Source: Gammaproteobacteria bacterium (GTDB taxonomy: Bacteria; Pseudomonadota; Gammaproteobacteria; Pseudomonadales; Pseudohongiellaceae). Taken from it: DNA of 64,000 nt. The notes beneath the pieces were generated by a model, which made no database searches, had not been told where the DNA came from, and was given only the letters and a program-made list of their open reading frames with translations. Below, piece after piece: positions 25,808-34,847 of the stretch. Position 1 is the stretch's first letter. Every line of letters starts with the position of its first letter. The translations under genes and the position numbers were made by a program. The stretch covers positions 42,997-106,996 of the forward strand of contig JAQWPL010000019.1 in the NCBI GenBank assembly GCA_029245395.1. Direction: 5' to 3'.

Positions 25808-27280
25808 ATGAGTTCACTAATTACAGTCCATATTCTGAGCTGGATGATCGCTCTGCCATTTATTGGCATGGTGGCTCTCGCATTTGTGCACGACCGTAGG
25901 TGGGTGCTTTTAACAACGCTTGCAACGACGCTCATCAATGTCGGGCTTGCCCTATATCTATGGATGAGCTTCGACCTTGTCGAAAACGGCCTGCAATTCG
26001 TTGAAAGGATGGAATGGATGCCGACATTCGGCATTCAATATGCTGTCGGCGTCGATGGCATAAGCCTGTTGTTGGTATTGCTGACGACATTTCTCCCACC
26101 GCTTTGTGTTCTGGGCTCCTGGGACTCAATAACCACCCGTTTGAAAGCATTCATGATGTTGATCCTCCTTGTCGAGGGCGCAATGCTGGTTGTCTTTACC
26201 GCGTTAGACGCCTTTCTTTTCTTCATGATGTGGGAAGTCACTATGGTCCCCATGTATTTCATGATTGTGCTGTGGGGTGGTCCTAATCGTGTTGCAGCAG
26301 GATTGAAGTACGTTCTTTACAGTCTGACCGGGAGTTTGCTGTTGCTCATCGGAATACTTGGACTTTCACTTCAGGCTGGCACTTTCGATATTCAATCTAT
26401 GGCAGAACACAGCTATTCGCAAAATTCGGAGTTCTGGATTTTCCTCGCGTTGTTTTTGGGGTTTGCGATCAAGCTTCCGATGCTACCTTTCCACACATGG
26501 CTTCCGGACGCACACTCTGAGGCTCCAACTGCAGGGAGTGTGCTTTTAGCAGGTGTGCTTCTAAAAATGGGTGGCTACGGCTTAATTCGCTTTTGTCTGC
26601 CCATCTTCCCTGAGATGGCACATAGCTTCGCCCCGGTGGTACTCTGGCTGTCAGTCACCGCGATTTTGTATGGTGGCTATATGGCGCTGGCACAAACAGA
26701 TCTAAAGAGACTCGTGGCCTATTCGTCGGTGTCTCATATGGGTTTCGTGACCCTTGGAATTTTCTCTTTCAATAACGAAGGTGTTGAGGGTGCAATTCTG
26801 CAAATGGTGACTCACGGTCTTACCACTGGTGCAATGTTTCTAATAGTCGGACAACTCTACGATCGAACTCACAGTCGTGAAATCGCCGATTATGGTGGAC
26901 TTCAGCAACGCATGCCACGATTCGTTGCCATTCTGAGTCTGTTCGCTGTGGCTTCGTTCGGCCTTCCAACGACATCAAACTTCATTGGAGAGTTCCTGAT
27001 TCTGGTCGGCGTCTCCTACGAGAACTTTGTCTTCGTCGCCTTGGCGATGGGCGGCATCGTGTTGGGTGCCGCTTACATGCTGTGGATGCTGCAGCGTGTT
27101 GCCTTCGGTCAGCCGAGAACTGAAGCTGCCAGTAAACTGACTGACCTGAATGTGAGAGAGATGCTGACAGTCACGCCATTAGCTTTTGCTGTCGTCGCAA
27201 TTGGTGTCTACCCCGGGCCGCTCCTGAAAGCCATGGATTCAAGTGTGACGTTTGTGGTTGAACGCCTTGCTGGTTTTTAA
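25808..27280 (+). CDS. NuoM-like antiporter subunit
   Basis: A 490-residue NuoM/NdhD-type protein with about 14 helices. Characteristic segments are QYAVGVDGISLLLVLLTTFLPP, MWEVTMVPMYFMI with Glu143, and KLPMLPFHTWLPDAHSEAPTAGSVLLAG with Lys222. It starts 8 bases after the NuoL-like gene. No other nuo genes are nearby, so it is not part of an ordinary complex I operon. With MrpD and the NuoL-like protein it makes three large channel subunits, one more than a standard Mrp antiporter. It is the last gene of the block; a strong terminator follows. Confidence 0.92.
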   Translation: MSSLITVHILSWMIALPFIGMVALAFVHDRRWVLLTTLATTLINVGLALYLWMSFDLVENGLQFVERMEWMPTFGIQYAVGVDGISLLLVLLTTFLPPLCVLGSWDSITTRLKAFMMLILLVEGAMLVVFTALDAFLFFMMWEVTMVPMYFMIVLWGGPNRVAAGLKYVLYSLTGSLLLLIGILGLSLQAGTFDIQSMAEHSYSQNSEFWIFLALFLGFAIKLPMLPFHTWLPDAHSEAPTAGSVLLAGVLLKMGGYGLIRFCLPIFPEMAHSFAPVVLWLSVTAILYGGYMALAQTDLKRLVAYSSVSHMGFVTLGIFSFNNEGVEGAILQMVTHGLTTGAMFLIVGQLYDRTHSREIADYGGLQQRMPRFVAILSLFAVASFGLPTTSNFIGEFLILVGVSYENFVFVALAMGGIVLGAAYMLWMLQRVAFGQPRTEAASKLTDLNVREMLTVTPLAFAVVAIGVYPGPLLKAMDSSVTFVVERLAGF

Positions 27281-27308
27281 CTTAATTGCCAGGTTGATTT
27301 TTTTACAA

Positions 27309-27344
27309 AAAAACCGGTGCTGTCTCCAGCGCCGGTTTTTTTTG
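27309..27344. terminator. Bidirectional terminator between the NuoM-like gene and the porin gene
   Basis: A 9-pair stem (27313-27321 with 27328-27336, core ACCGGTGCT/AGCGCCGGT, one G-T pair) with a six-base loop is flanked by A on the left and eight T on the right. The A run on one side and T run on the other make it usable from both strands. It would end both the plus-strand carbon-uptake operon and the minus-strand porin gene, whose stop is at 27364. Confidence 0.85.
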
Positions 27345-27363
27345 TTCTGCAAGAACTGTTTAT

Positions 27364-28128
27364 TTACAATTCAAAATCTACGCCGTAGGAAACGACGAAT
27401 TTTATTTCATCATTATCACGGGCCGGCTGGCTGGCATAATCCTCAAAGCCATCACCATCACCATCAGAGTCCAGAGCAGTCATAGAAACCACGGCTGAAA
27501 AGCCATCTTTAGCAATACTGAGGTTGTAGTCCATATAACCCTCGGTCACGCCATTGAAAGCTTCAGCAAAGTCACCTTCATGGTAGCCAGCATGAAGACC
27601 TACTTCAGCGCCACTTTCCAAGGGGATTGTGTAATCAAATGACCAGTAGGAAGCTTCACCAAAGCCAAAATCCTGACCTGGACCTTCATCTGGCTCAGCA
27701 TTGGCCAACAAGTAAAGCGTCACACCAAAATTGCCGAAACCAAGAGAACCATAGACTTCACCAAAATCAAAACCGGCATTTTCATCATAGTTGTAATACA
27801 GGTAACCCAGGTCATAACTGAAACCCTCTGCTTCACCAGAAAAACCAAAATACACATCATGCTCATAGGAATACACATCATCTGAGTCATAAGAGACATT
27901 GGATACCCAGGTACCAATATAAAAACCGGATTCATCCGCGTAATCAATCCCGCCCTGCACGGCTGCTTCGTTAATAGATTGGGTCAATCCACGCCATAGG
28001 TAATTGTTAGTAACGCTCACATTACCGGACAGCTCCGCATAGGTAGGTGCTGAAACTGTGGCAGCCGCCATAGTGATTGCTGTCACAGCCAGGGGCTTTT
28101 TAAAAATGGTGACAAGCGATTTCTTCAT
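27364..28128 (-). CDS. TorF-family putative outer-membrane porin
   Basis: A 254-residue exported protein with a signal peptide ending at APTYA (about residue 31). The mature part begins ELSGNVSVTNNYLWRGLTQS, the signature of the TIGR02001/TorF family, and continues as alternating beta-strand sequence. These proteins are predicted outer-membrane barrels of unknown substrate. The gene is transcribed alone toward the carbon-uptake block and shares its terminator. A run of Asp/Gly codons (27455-27480) encodes an acidic loop (DSDGDGDG) that could bind divalent ions. Any role in carbon uptake is unproven. Confidence 0.82.
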   Translation of the reverse strand: MKKSLVTIFKKPLAVTAITMAAATVSAPTYAELSGNVSVTNNYLWRGLTQSINEAAVQGGIDYADESGFYIGTWVSNVSYDSDDVYSYEHDVYFGFSGEAEGFSYDLGYLYYNYDENAGFDFGEVYGSLGFGNFGVTLYLLANAEPDEGPGQDFGFGEASYWSFDYTIPLESGAEVGLHAGYHEGDFAEAFNGVTEGYMDYNLSIAKDGFSAVVSMTALDSDGDGDGFEDYASQPARDNDEIKFVVSYGVDFEL

Positions 28129-28320
28129 AGTGTTTCTCCTAGTAGTCTCTGTAACAGAAGACTTTGCAATTGGGTTTTCAAGGAAAACTTTGATTTCCTA
28201 TCCATTCCTTAGCAAAGACCTTGCCAACTTATCTATCTTATTGAAAAAAAAGGTTATTTTAATAAATCAGGGGTTAAATGACGGCGTGTGACACTGTGGA
28301 TGTACAGGGTATCGCCTTGG

Positions 28321-28352
28321 CATGGTGCGGATGATAAGCTGGTCGCACCATG
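28321..28352. repeat. 9-base perfect inverted repeat, 14-base loop
   Basis: CATGGTGCG at 28321-28329 pairs perfectly with CGCACCATG at 28344-28352, and a further GGTGCG copy follows at 28355. There is no T run after it on either strand, so it is not a standard terminator. It lies between the tadA stop and the upstream region of the porin gene. It could be a transcript-end hairpin for tadA or a small REP-like element. Confidence 0.4.
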
Positions 28353-28378
28353 TTGGTGCGGCCGTGGAAGAGAAGGTT

Positions 28379-28834
28379 TCAGAACCGTTTTAACTTAAAA
28401 AAACGTGCCATCAAATCACTGCATTCGTCCGAGAGAATTCCTTCTACTACATAGAGTTTATGGTTATAAATATCGGCTTCGTGTAATTGCAGATTACTGA
28501 CAAGCGCTCCAGCTTTTGGCTCTCTGGCTCCGAACACTAAAGTATCTATTCTGGCATGAATCATGGCACCGACACACATGGTGCAAGGTTCAATGGTGAC
28601 ATAGAGGGTGCTGCCTGGAATTCGGTAATTGTTTACTTCTGTGCAGGCAGCGCGGATTGCAACGATTTCAGCATGGGCCGTTGCATCCTGGCTGGCTATT
28701 GGCTGATTTTGACCTTCACCGATGATCTGATTATCCAGAATAACAATGGCACCCACAGGCACTTCATCATTACCAGCGGCCTGTTGCGCAAGAGCAATTG
28801 CTCGGTGCATCCAATGTTCATGATTTTCAGACAT
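28379..28834 (-). CDS. tadA: tRNA-specific adenosine deaminase TadA
   Basis: A 151-residue deaminase that converts A34 to inosine in tRNA-Arg(ACG). Zinc-site residues are plain: His54 and Glu56 in AHAEIVAIRAA, and Cys84 and Cys87 in EPCTMCVGAM. The C-terminal CSDLMARFFKLKR tail is also typical. It follows guaA by 12 bases on the same strand, so it is probably cotranscribed with guaB-guaA. Confidence 0.96.
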   Translation of the reverse strand: MSENHEHWMHRAIALAQQAAGNDEVPVGAIVILDNQIIGEGQNQPIASQDATAHAEIVAIRAACTEVNNYRIPGSTLYVTIEPCTMCVGAMIHARIDTLVFGAREPKAGALVSNLQLHEADIYNHKLYVVEGILSDECSDLMARFFKLKRF

Positions 28835-28846
28835 TGTTAGGGAGGT

Positions 28847-30424
28847 TTATTCCCACTCAATCGTGGCGGGCGGTTTGCTACTTATATCGTAAGACACCCT
28901 GGATACATCCTGGATTTCATTGATGATACGACTGGAAATGATTTCCAGTAGTTCATAAGGCAAATGTGCCCAACGGGCTGTCATGAAATCGACGGTTTCC
29001 ACAGCGCGAATTGCTAGTACATAAGAGTAACGACGAGCATCCCCCACTACACCTACGGATTTCACTGGGAGAAACACAACGAATGCCTGACTAACTTTTT
29101 GATACCAGTCTGCCTTGTGCAATTCCTCGATGAAAATGGCATCCGCCTCGCGCAGGATGTCGCAGTATTCTTTCCTTACCTCTCCGAGTACACGAACCCC
29201 AAGACCAGGCCCCGGAAAGGGATGCCGATTAATCATATCCGGCGGTATACCTAGTTCAATGCCTATATTGCGTACTTCGTCTTTGAATAATTCTCGTAAC
29301 GGTTCGACCAGTGACATCGCCATATTTTCAGGCAAGCCGCCTACATTATGGTGGGATTTAATCACATGGGCCGTGCCATGCTTGGATCCGGCAGATTCAA
29401 TCACATCCGGATAGATGGTTCCCTGGGCAAGCCAATTTACATCCCCCAGTTTGGTCGCCTGCTCATCAAACACCTCTATAAAGGTATTACCTATTATTTT
29501 TCGCTTGGCTTCAGGATCATCAACACCTGCCAGTTTATCCAGGAAGGCATCTTCTGCATCTACTCTTATTACTTTTACGCCCATGTTTTTTGCAAAGGTT
29601 TCCATCACCTGGTCACCTTCATTAAGACGCAACAAGCCATTGTCCACAAAGACGCAAGTGAGTTGATCGCCGATAGCCGTGTGCAACAATGCAGCAACAA
29701 CTGAGGAATCCACACCGCCTGATAGACCAAGCAAGACCTTGTCCTTACCTACCTGCTCACGCACATTATGAATTGCATCTTCGATGATGTTTGCTGGCGT
29801 CCATAGGCGACCGCATTGGCATATTTCGTGGACAAAACGGTTAAGAATCTCCTGGCCTGATTTTGTATGAGTCACTTCAGGATGGAACTGCAGGCAGTAA
29901 ATTTTCCTGTCCTCATCCGCCATGGCTGCAATTGGCGCACTTTCCGATGAAGCAATTACCTTGAATCCTTCCGGGATTTGGACCACCTTGTCGCCGTGGC
30001 TCATCCAGACTTCGTGTTTGAATACATTGCCTTCCTGTTCAGAGTCATCCAGGTCACTAAGCAAGGCATTACCGCCGGGGATTTCGATCCGGGCATAGCC
30101 AAATTCAGATTTATTCGAACCTTCTACCTTTCCACCCAACTGCTCGGCTATAGTTTGCATGCCGTAACAGATTCCAAGAATCGGCAATCCTGCATCCAGG
30201 ATATAACCGGGGACTCGAGGTGAATCATCAAGCGTTGCTGACTCTGGACTACCGGAAAGAATCACTCCCCCGGGGCTGAATTCCGTGAACGCCTCTTCAG
30301 GTATTCCATGGTGATGAATTTCGCAATAAACGCCGGCTTCTCGAACCCGGCGGGCTATTAATTGTGTGTATTGGGAGCCGAAATCCAGAATTAGAATCCG
30401 GTGCTCATGGATATTTTGCGACAT
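28847..30424 (-). CDS. guaA: GMP synthase (glutamine-hydrolysing)
   Basis: A 525-residue enzyme converting XMP to GMP. The N-terminal class I amidotransferase domain has Cys86 in ILGICYGMQ and the FHPEV His-Glu motif. The ATP pyrophosphatase domain has SGGVDSS, and the C-terminal dimerisation domain ends in PPATIEWE. It lies 47 bases downstream of guaB, the usual guaBA order. Full length and intact. Confidence 0.98.
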   Translation of the reverse strand: MSQNIHEHRILILDFGSQYTQLIARRVREAGVYCEIHHHGIPEEAFTEFSPGGVILSGSPESATLDDSPRVPGYILDAGLPILGICYGMQTIAEQLGGKVEGSNKSEFGYARIEIPGGNALLSDLDDSEQEGNVFKHEVWMSHGDKVVQIPEGFKVIASSESAPIAAMADEDRKIYCLQFHPEVTHTKSGQEILNRFVHEICQCGRLWTPANIIEDAIHNVREQVGKDKVLLGLSGGVDSSVVAALLHTAIGDQLTCVFVDNGLLRLNEGDQVMETFAKNMGVKVIRVDAEDAFLDKLAGVDDPEAKRKIIGNTFIEVFDEQATKLGDVNWLAQGTIYPDVIESAGSKHGTAHVIKSHHNVGGLPENMAMSLVEPLRELFKDEVRNIGIELGIPPDMINRHPFPGPGLGVRVLGEVRKEYCDILREADAIFIEELHKADWYQKVSQAFVVFLPVKSVGVVGDARRYSYVLAIRAVETVDFMTARWAHLPYELLEIISSRIINEIQDVSRVSYDISSKPPATIEWE

Positions 30425-30471
30425 GAAATGGTCCGCTTGGAACTGAATGACTACTCGTAAAAAACTGTCAG

Positions 30472-31950
30472 CTAACTGACACGGTAATTTGGTGCTTCCT
30501 TGGTGATACTGACATCGTGCACATGACTTTCACTCACTCCGGCACCTGTTATCCGAACAAACTCTGGTTTGGAACGCATAACGGGTATGTCTGCACATCC
30601 GGTCAGACCCATGCTGGATCGAAAACCGCCAATTAATTGGAAAATTATGGCTGACATTGGCCCTTTGTAAGGCACCCTGCCCTCGATACCTTCAGGCACC
30701 AGTTTGTTGGCACCATCTTGTATATTCTGGAAATACCGATCAGCGGAACTATAGGATTGAGACATTGCTCCAAGTGAACCCATGCCTCGGTAGGCTTTGT
30801 AGGACCTGCCTTGGTATAGCTCGACTTCACCAGGCGCTTCTTCAGTCCCTGCAAGGAGACTGCCAATCATAACGACATGGGCACCCGCAACAACGGCTTT
30901 GGCAATATCGCCTGAAAAACGGATGCCTCCATCGGAAATAACGGTGACATCTGTATCTTTCAAGGCTTCGGTAACATTAGCAACGGCTGTGATTTGCGGC
31001 ACACCCACACCTGTAACGATGCGTGTAGTACAAATGGAGCCCGGGCCAATCCCAACTTTGACCGCATCAACACCAGCCTTTGCTAACGCTGTTGCACCGG
31101 CTGCTGTCGCCACATTACCACCAATGAGTTGAAGGTCTGGAAAGGACTGCTTGATTTCTTTTACCCGGTTGATAACGTCCTGAGAATGTCCATGGGAAGT
31201 ATCCACCACGATCACATCAACTCCTGCATGCACCAGAGCCGAAACTCGTTCTGCTGTTTCCTGACCAACACCTACAGCAGCGCCAACCCGTAACTGGCCC
31301 AGGGCATCCTTACAGGCATTGGGGTAATCTTCAGATTTTCGGATATCTTTCAGGGTAACCAGACCTTTAAGTTCGAATTCATCATTGACCACTAATACTT
31401 TTTCAATGCGGTGGTCATGCATTAACACCTTGATTTCGTCCAGGTCAGCCCCTTCGCTGACTGTGACAAGTCGGTCTTTTGGTGTCATGATTTTTTCGAC
31501 ACTTGCCTCCAGATCATTTTCAAATCTGACATCCCGGCTTGTGACTATACCCACCAGGTCCCTGCTATCAGCACTACTGGTCACTGGCAAACCTGATATC
31601 CGATGCTCATGAGTCAATTCCAGCAATTTGCGAACCGTGGTGTCCGGGGTGATGCAAATGGGATCTGTGACAACGCCGCTTTCATATTTTTTTACGGTCC
31701 GCACTTCTCTGGCCTGCTGCTCAATACTCATGCTTTTATGAATGATCCCCATACCGCCTTCCTGAGCCATGGCGATTGCCAGGCGCGCCTCAGTAACAGT
31801 ATCCATGGCTGAAGACACCAGAGGAATATTGAGCGTAATGGTTTTTGTCAGGCTGGTTTTTAGGTCCACCTTGTTGGGCAGCACCTGGGAGTGGGCGGGA
31901 ACTAGAAGAACGTCGTCAAATGTTAATGCTTCTTCAACAATTCGTAGCAT
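30472..31950 (-). CDS. guaB: Inosine-5'-monophosphate dehydrogenase
   Basis: A 492-residue enzyme oxidising IMP to XMP with NAD+. The start at 31950 ([21 protein letters not shown]) matches the family start and has an AGGAAA ribosome site. An ATG at 31998 would add 16 atypical residues. Two CBS domains (about residues 90-205) interrupt the barrel. The catalytic loop [15 protein letters not shown] holds the active-site Cys. It is the first gene of guaBA-tadA. Confidence 0.97.
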   Translation of the reverse strand: MLRIVEEALTFDDVLLVPAHSQVLPNKVDLKTSLTKTITLNIPLVSSAMDTVTEARLAIAMAQEGGMGIIHKSMSIEQQAREVRTVKKYESGVVTDPICITPDTTVRKLLELTHEHRISGLPVTSSADSRDLVGIVTSRDVRFENDLEASVEKIMTPKDRLVTVSEGADLDEIKVLMHDHRIEKVLVVNDEFELKGLVTLKDIRKSEDYPNACKDALGQLRVGAAVGVGQETAERVSALVHAGVDVIVVDTSHGHSQDVINRVKEIKQSFPDLQLIGGNVATAAGATALAKAGVDAVKVGIGPGSICTTRIVTGVGVPQITAVANVTEALKDTDVTVISDGGIRFSGDIAKAVVAGAHVVMIGSLLAGTEEAPGEVELYQGRSYKAYRGMGSLGAMSQSYSSADRYFQNIQDGANKLVPEGIEGRVPYKGPMSAIIFQLIGGFRSSMGLTGCADIPVMRSKPEFVRITGAGVSESHVHDVSITKEAPNYRVS

Positions 31951-32092
31951 AGAATTTCCTGAAATCCCGTTGCGGGAAAACGGTTCATTATACTCCATCA
32001 GGCAAATTCAGGTAAATGCTTCAATCCAGGCAATCTGTATATTCCTCATCTCCTATCGACGATTAGAGTACAAATATAGTGCAAACGCTGTA

Positions 32093-32515
32093 TTAGCGCC
32101 TTTTCAGGCCTGCTCGCCGTACTCTGTCTTCTGGTTCGATAACCTTTAAATCGCCGAGCAAACCGCTTTTATCGGCCGCGGATTCATTTTCAGGCGACCG
32201 TTGGCGAACATTTTGCGTATTTTCAACAGTGCTGGTTTGCGCCTGGGCAGCCATTGAGGCATCAGATAGTGTTATCCCGCTGTTTTGCCTTAGGCCTGAT
32301 TCTGCATAAAAATCCTGGCATACTTCCTCGGCTATTTCAGCAATTCGACTCCGCTCAGCCGCTGTCAAATCATTACTGACTTCCTCACTGATGCGCAATG
32401 CGATCTCTCTGCCCTGGAAATTACAGAATCTGGTTTCTGAATTATCGGCTGCCAATCCCGGCATCCCTGCCAGCAGAAAAATAGAAGATAAAAGAAAAGA
32501 CTGCGAATTTTTCAT
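32093..32515 (-). CDS. Unknown small exported protein
   Basis: A 140-residue protein starting at the ATG at 32515, whose MKNSQSFLLSSIFLLAGMPGLAA is a good signal peptide; an upstream start at 32566 would bury it. The mature part has two Cys (FCNFQGREIALRI... and EVCQDFY), possibly a disulfide, then a polar, low-complexity C-terminus rich in Ser, Glu and Arg. I do not recognise the family. It is divergent from xseA and 142 bases upstream of guaB on the same strand. Confidence 0.65.
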   Translation of the reverse strand: MKNSQSFLLSSIFLLAGMPGLAADNSETRFCNFQGREIALRISEEVSNDLTAAERSRIAEIAEEVCQDFYAESGLRQNSGITLSDASMAAQAQTSTVENTQNVRQRSPENESAADKSGLLGDLKVIEPEDRVRRAGLKRR

Positions 32516-32634
32516 AAAGCGCCCTGAATCTACTTTGCGGATTTTAATATTCAAATTGTAACCCAAACACTTAAGCCCGAATATATAACCGGGTAAAGTA
32601 CTGAAACTCCTCTGTACAGGTTATTATTCACACC

Positions 32635-34038
32635 ATGAATGACGAGATATCCAATGAAGCAGAGCTCATCCTTAGCGTCAGCGAGCTGAGTCGCGAAGCG
32701 CGCTATCTGCTTGAAGAAAACTTTCCCGCTGTGATGGTGGAAGGCGAAATTTCCAACATTGCCATGCCAGCTTCCGGTCACTGGTACCTTACCTTAAAAG
32801 ACGAGTCCGCCCAGATACGCTGTGCAATGTTTCGCAATCGTAATATGCGTGTTCGTTTCAAGCCCGAAGATGGGATGCAGGTACTCGTAAAAGGCAAAGT
32901 AAGCCTTTATGAAGGTCGCGGTGATTTTCAGCTCATTGTCGAGCGAATGGAAGAACGTGGGGATGGAGCTCTGCTGCGCGCTTTCGAACAACTCAAGGAA
33001 AAATTACACCAGGAAGGCCTTTTTGATGACGCATTGAAAAAGGAATTGCCTGCATTGCCCCGCCACATAGGTGTGATTACTTCTCCTACAGGAGCAGCGG
33101 TCAGGGATATTATCAGCACATTACGAAGACGATTTCCCGCAATCGCCGTTACCGTAATGCCAGTCACTGTTCAGGGCGACTCTGCTGCTGATGAGATTAT
33201 CCATGCTATTGAAGTGGCTAACAGGAAAAATGGCTGTCTCAGTAACCTTGATTTACTGATTATCGGTCGTGGCGGTGGCTCCTTGGAGGATCTCTGGAGT
33301 TTCAATAATGAAGCTCTGGCCAGATGCATTTTTGCAAGTGATCTGCCAATAGTTAGTGCTGTCGGTCACGAAGTCGATTTCACCATCGCAGATTTCGTTG
33401 CAGATTTGCGTGCAGCCACACCAACGGCTGCCGCTGAGATTATCAGCCCGGATCAGGAAGAATATAGATTGCTTTTTTCTGCCTATACAAGACAGTTTGC
33501 AGCAATCATTGAAGAAATGATCAGCCAGAAACAACAGAGTGTGTTGTGGTTAAAAAAGCGGCTAAAACATCCCGGTAGAAAATTACAGGAACATGCCCAG
33601 GCACTAGATGAAAAGGAAGCTCGCCTGCAGCGTGCATTCAACAACCGTTTGCACATGATCAAGGGGCAATTAAAGCAACTCCATCTTGGAATTCGCGCTC
33701 ACACGCCACAACGAATGATCCGCGTGTACCAACAAGAATACAAAAACAAGGGGCATCGCCTACTCAAGGCTATTCGCCAGGATCTTCAGAACAAAAAATT
33801 ACAATTGGCGGAACATAGTCATGCACTAAATACAGTCAGTCCTTTAAGTACACTTGGCAGAGGTTATTCCATAACATATTCTGATACGCATCAGGTAATC
33901 ACTGATTACCAAAGCGTCAAAGCTGGTGATACAATTCGATCCCGGCTTTTGAACGGTGAGATTATCAGTAAGGTTGATACCAGTATCAAACTGAAAGATA
34001 CATCGCAAAAGCAGGGAAAAGTTGAAAAAAGTAGTTAG
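32635..34038 (+). CDS. xseA: Exodeoxyribonuclease VII large subunit
   Basis: A 467-residue protein. An N-terminal OB-fold domain (SNIAMPASGHWYLTLKDESAQIRCAMF) is followed by the XseA nuclease core with ITSPTGAAVRDI and GRGGGSLEDLWSFNNE, then a long coiled-coil region and the GRGYSI segment near the C-terminus. With XseB it degrades single-stranded DNA in both directions. The small-subunit gene is not adjacent. The gene appears complete. Confidence 0.96.
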   Translation: MNDEISNEAELILSVSELSREARYLLEENFPAVMVEGEISNIAMPASGHWYLTLKDESAQIRCAMFRNRNMRVRFKPEDGMQVLVKGKVSLYEGRGDFQLIVERMEERGDGALLRAFEQLKEKLHQEGLFDDALKKELPALPRHIGVITSPTGAAVRDIISTLRRRFPAIAVTVMPVTVQGDSAADEIIHAIEVANRKNGCLSNLDLLIIGRGGGSLEDLWSFNNEALARCIFASDLPIVSAVGHEVDFTIADFVADLRAATPTAAAEIISPDQEEYRLLFSAYTRQFAAIIEEMISQKQQSVLWLKKRLKHPGRKLQEHAQALDEKEARLQRAFNNRLHMIKGQLKQLHLGIRAHTPQRMIRVYQQEYKNKGHRLLKAIRQDLQNKKLQLAEHSHALNTVSPLSTLGRGYSITYSDTHQVITDYQSVKAGDTIRSRLLNGEIISKVDTSIKLKDTSQKQGKVEKSS

Positions 34039-34221
34039 TAAAAATAGTAAATAGAAACAGTAAAAAGTTATTAACAGTATTTAACTGACAAATATACAGC
34101 AGTTAAGCCAGACCAATAAATCACTTTCTAAAACTGATAATTTCTGGCTCGGTCATTTCCGAAATATTTTCCTAACTTAATTAATGTACATTATCAATAT
34201 TGTCCAAGGCAGTATGCAACT

Positions 34222-34842
34222 ATGAGCAGTGAAGAAAAACAACTCAAGGAAGTCCGTGGACTTAAGTTATACAAGAAAAAACACACAACCATAAAAAAGC
34301 TGTTGAAAAAAACCAGTGTGCCTGAAATTCATGGGGATAAAGTCTGGTTTTCCAGTTACCTGATCATGGATTACCTGGAAAAAAATCCACCAGCTAAAAA
34401 ATCCAATATTATGGAAATTGGTTGTGGCTGGGGCATATTGAGCATCCATTGCGCAAAAGTATTCAAGGCCAATGTAGTGGCGGTTGATGCAGATAAGAAC
34501 GTCTTTCCTTTCCTTGAAAAACACGCTGAACTCAACAAGGCCAAAGTTAAAAGCAAGGTAAGCAGGTTTGAAACCCTGAAAGGTTCATTGTTGGCAGAGC
34601 AGGATATGATCCTGGGTGGGGACATCTGCTTCTGGAATGAACTCATGGATCCATTGTTTAAGCTCATCAAGAAGTCGGTAAAAAACGGTGTAAAAACTAT
34701 CATTATCGCTGATCCAGGCAGATCTCCATTTCTTAAACTGGCAAAAAAATGTAAAAAACAATTTGATGCAGAGTTGTTAGAAGTAGAATTGAAAGATCCA
34801 ATGGAGGAAGATGGTTACTTGCTTGTAATCCATACTGATTAA
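34222..34842 (+). CDS. Class I SAM-dependent methyltransferase of unknown target
   Basis: A 206-residue protein with a Rossmann methyltransferase motif I (IMEIGCGWGILSIHCAK, about residues 70-86) and an acidic residue ending strand 2 (VVAVDAD). The ETFB/protein-lysine methyltransferase-like group is possible, because the short N-terminal part and the LGGDICFWNELMD motif-IV region resemble it. The real substrate cannot be read from the sequence. It ends 5 bases before ppk1, so the two genes are likely cotranscribed. Confidence 0.75.
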   Translation: MSSEEKQLKEVRGLKLYKKKHTTIKKLLKKTSVPEIHGDKVWFSSYLIMDYLEKNPPAKKSNIMEIGCGWGILSIHCAKVFKANVVAVDADKNVFPFLEKHAELNKAKVKSKVSRFETLKGSLLAEQDMILGGDICFWNELMDPLFKLIKKSVKNGVKTIIIADPGRSPFLKLAKKCKKQFDAELLEVELKDPMEEDGYLLVIHTD

Positions 34843-34847
34843 ATCAG

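Noticed and set aside
15422..27280. The block considered as an ordinary nuo (complex I) operon or a plain mrp operon
   Set aside because: There are no NuoB/C/D/E/F/G/I subunits, and a plain mrp operon would contain neither dabA nor NuoM.
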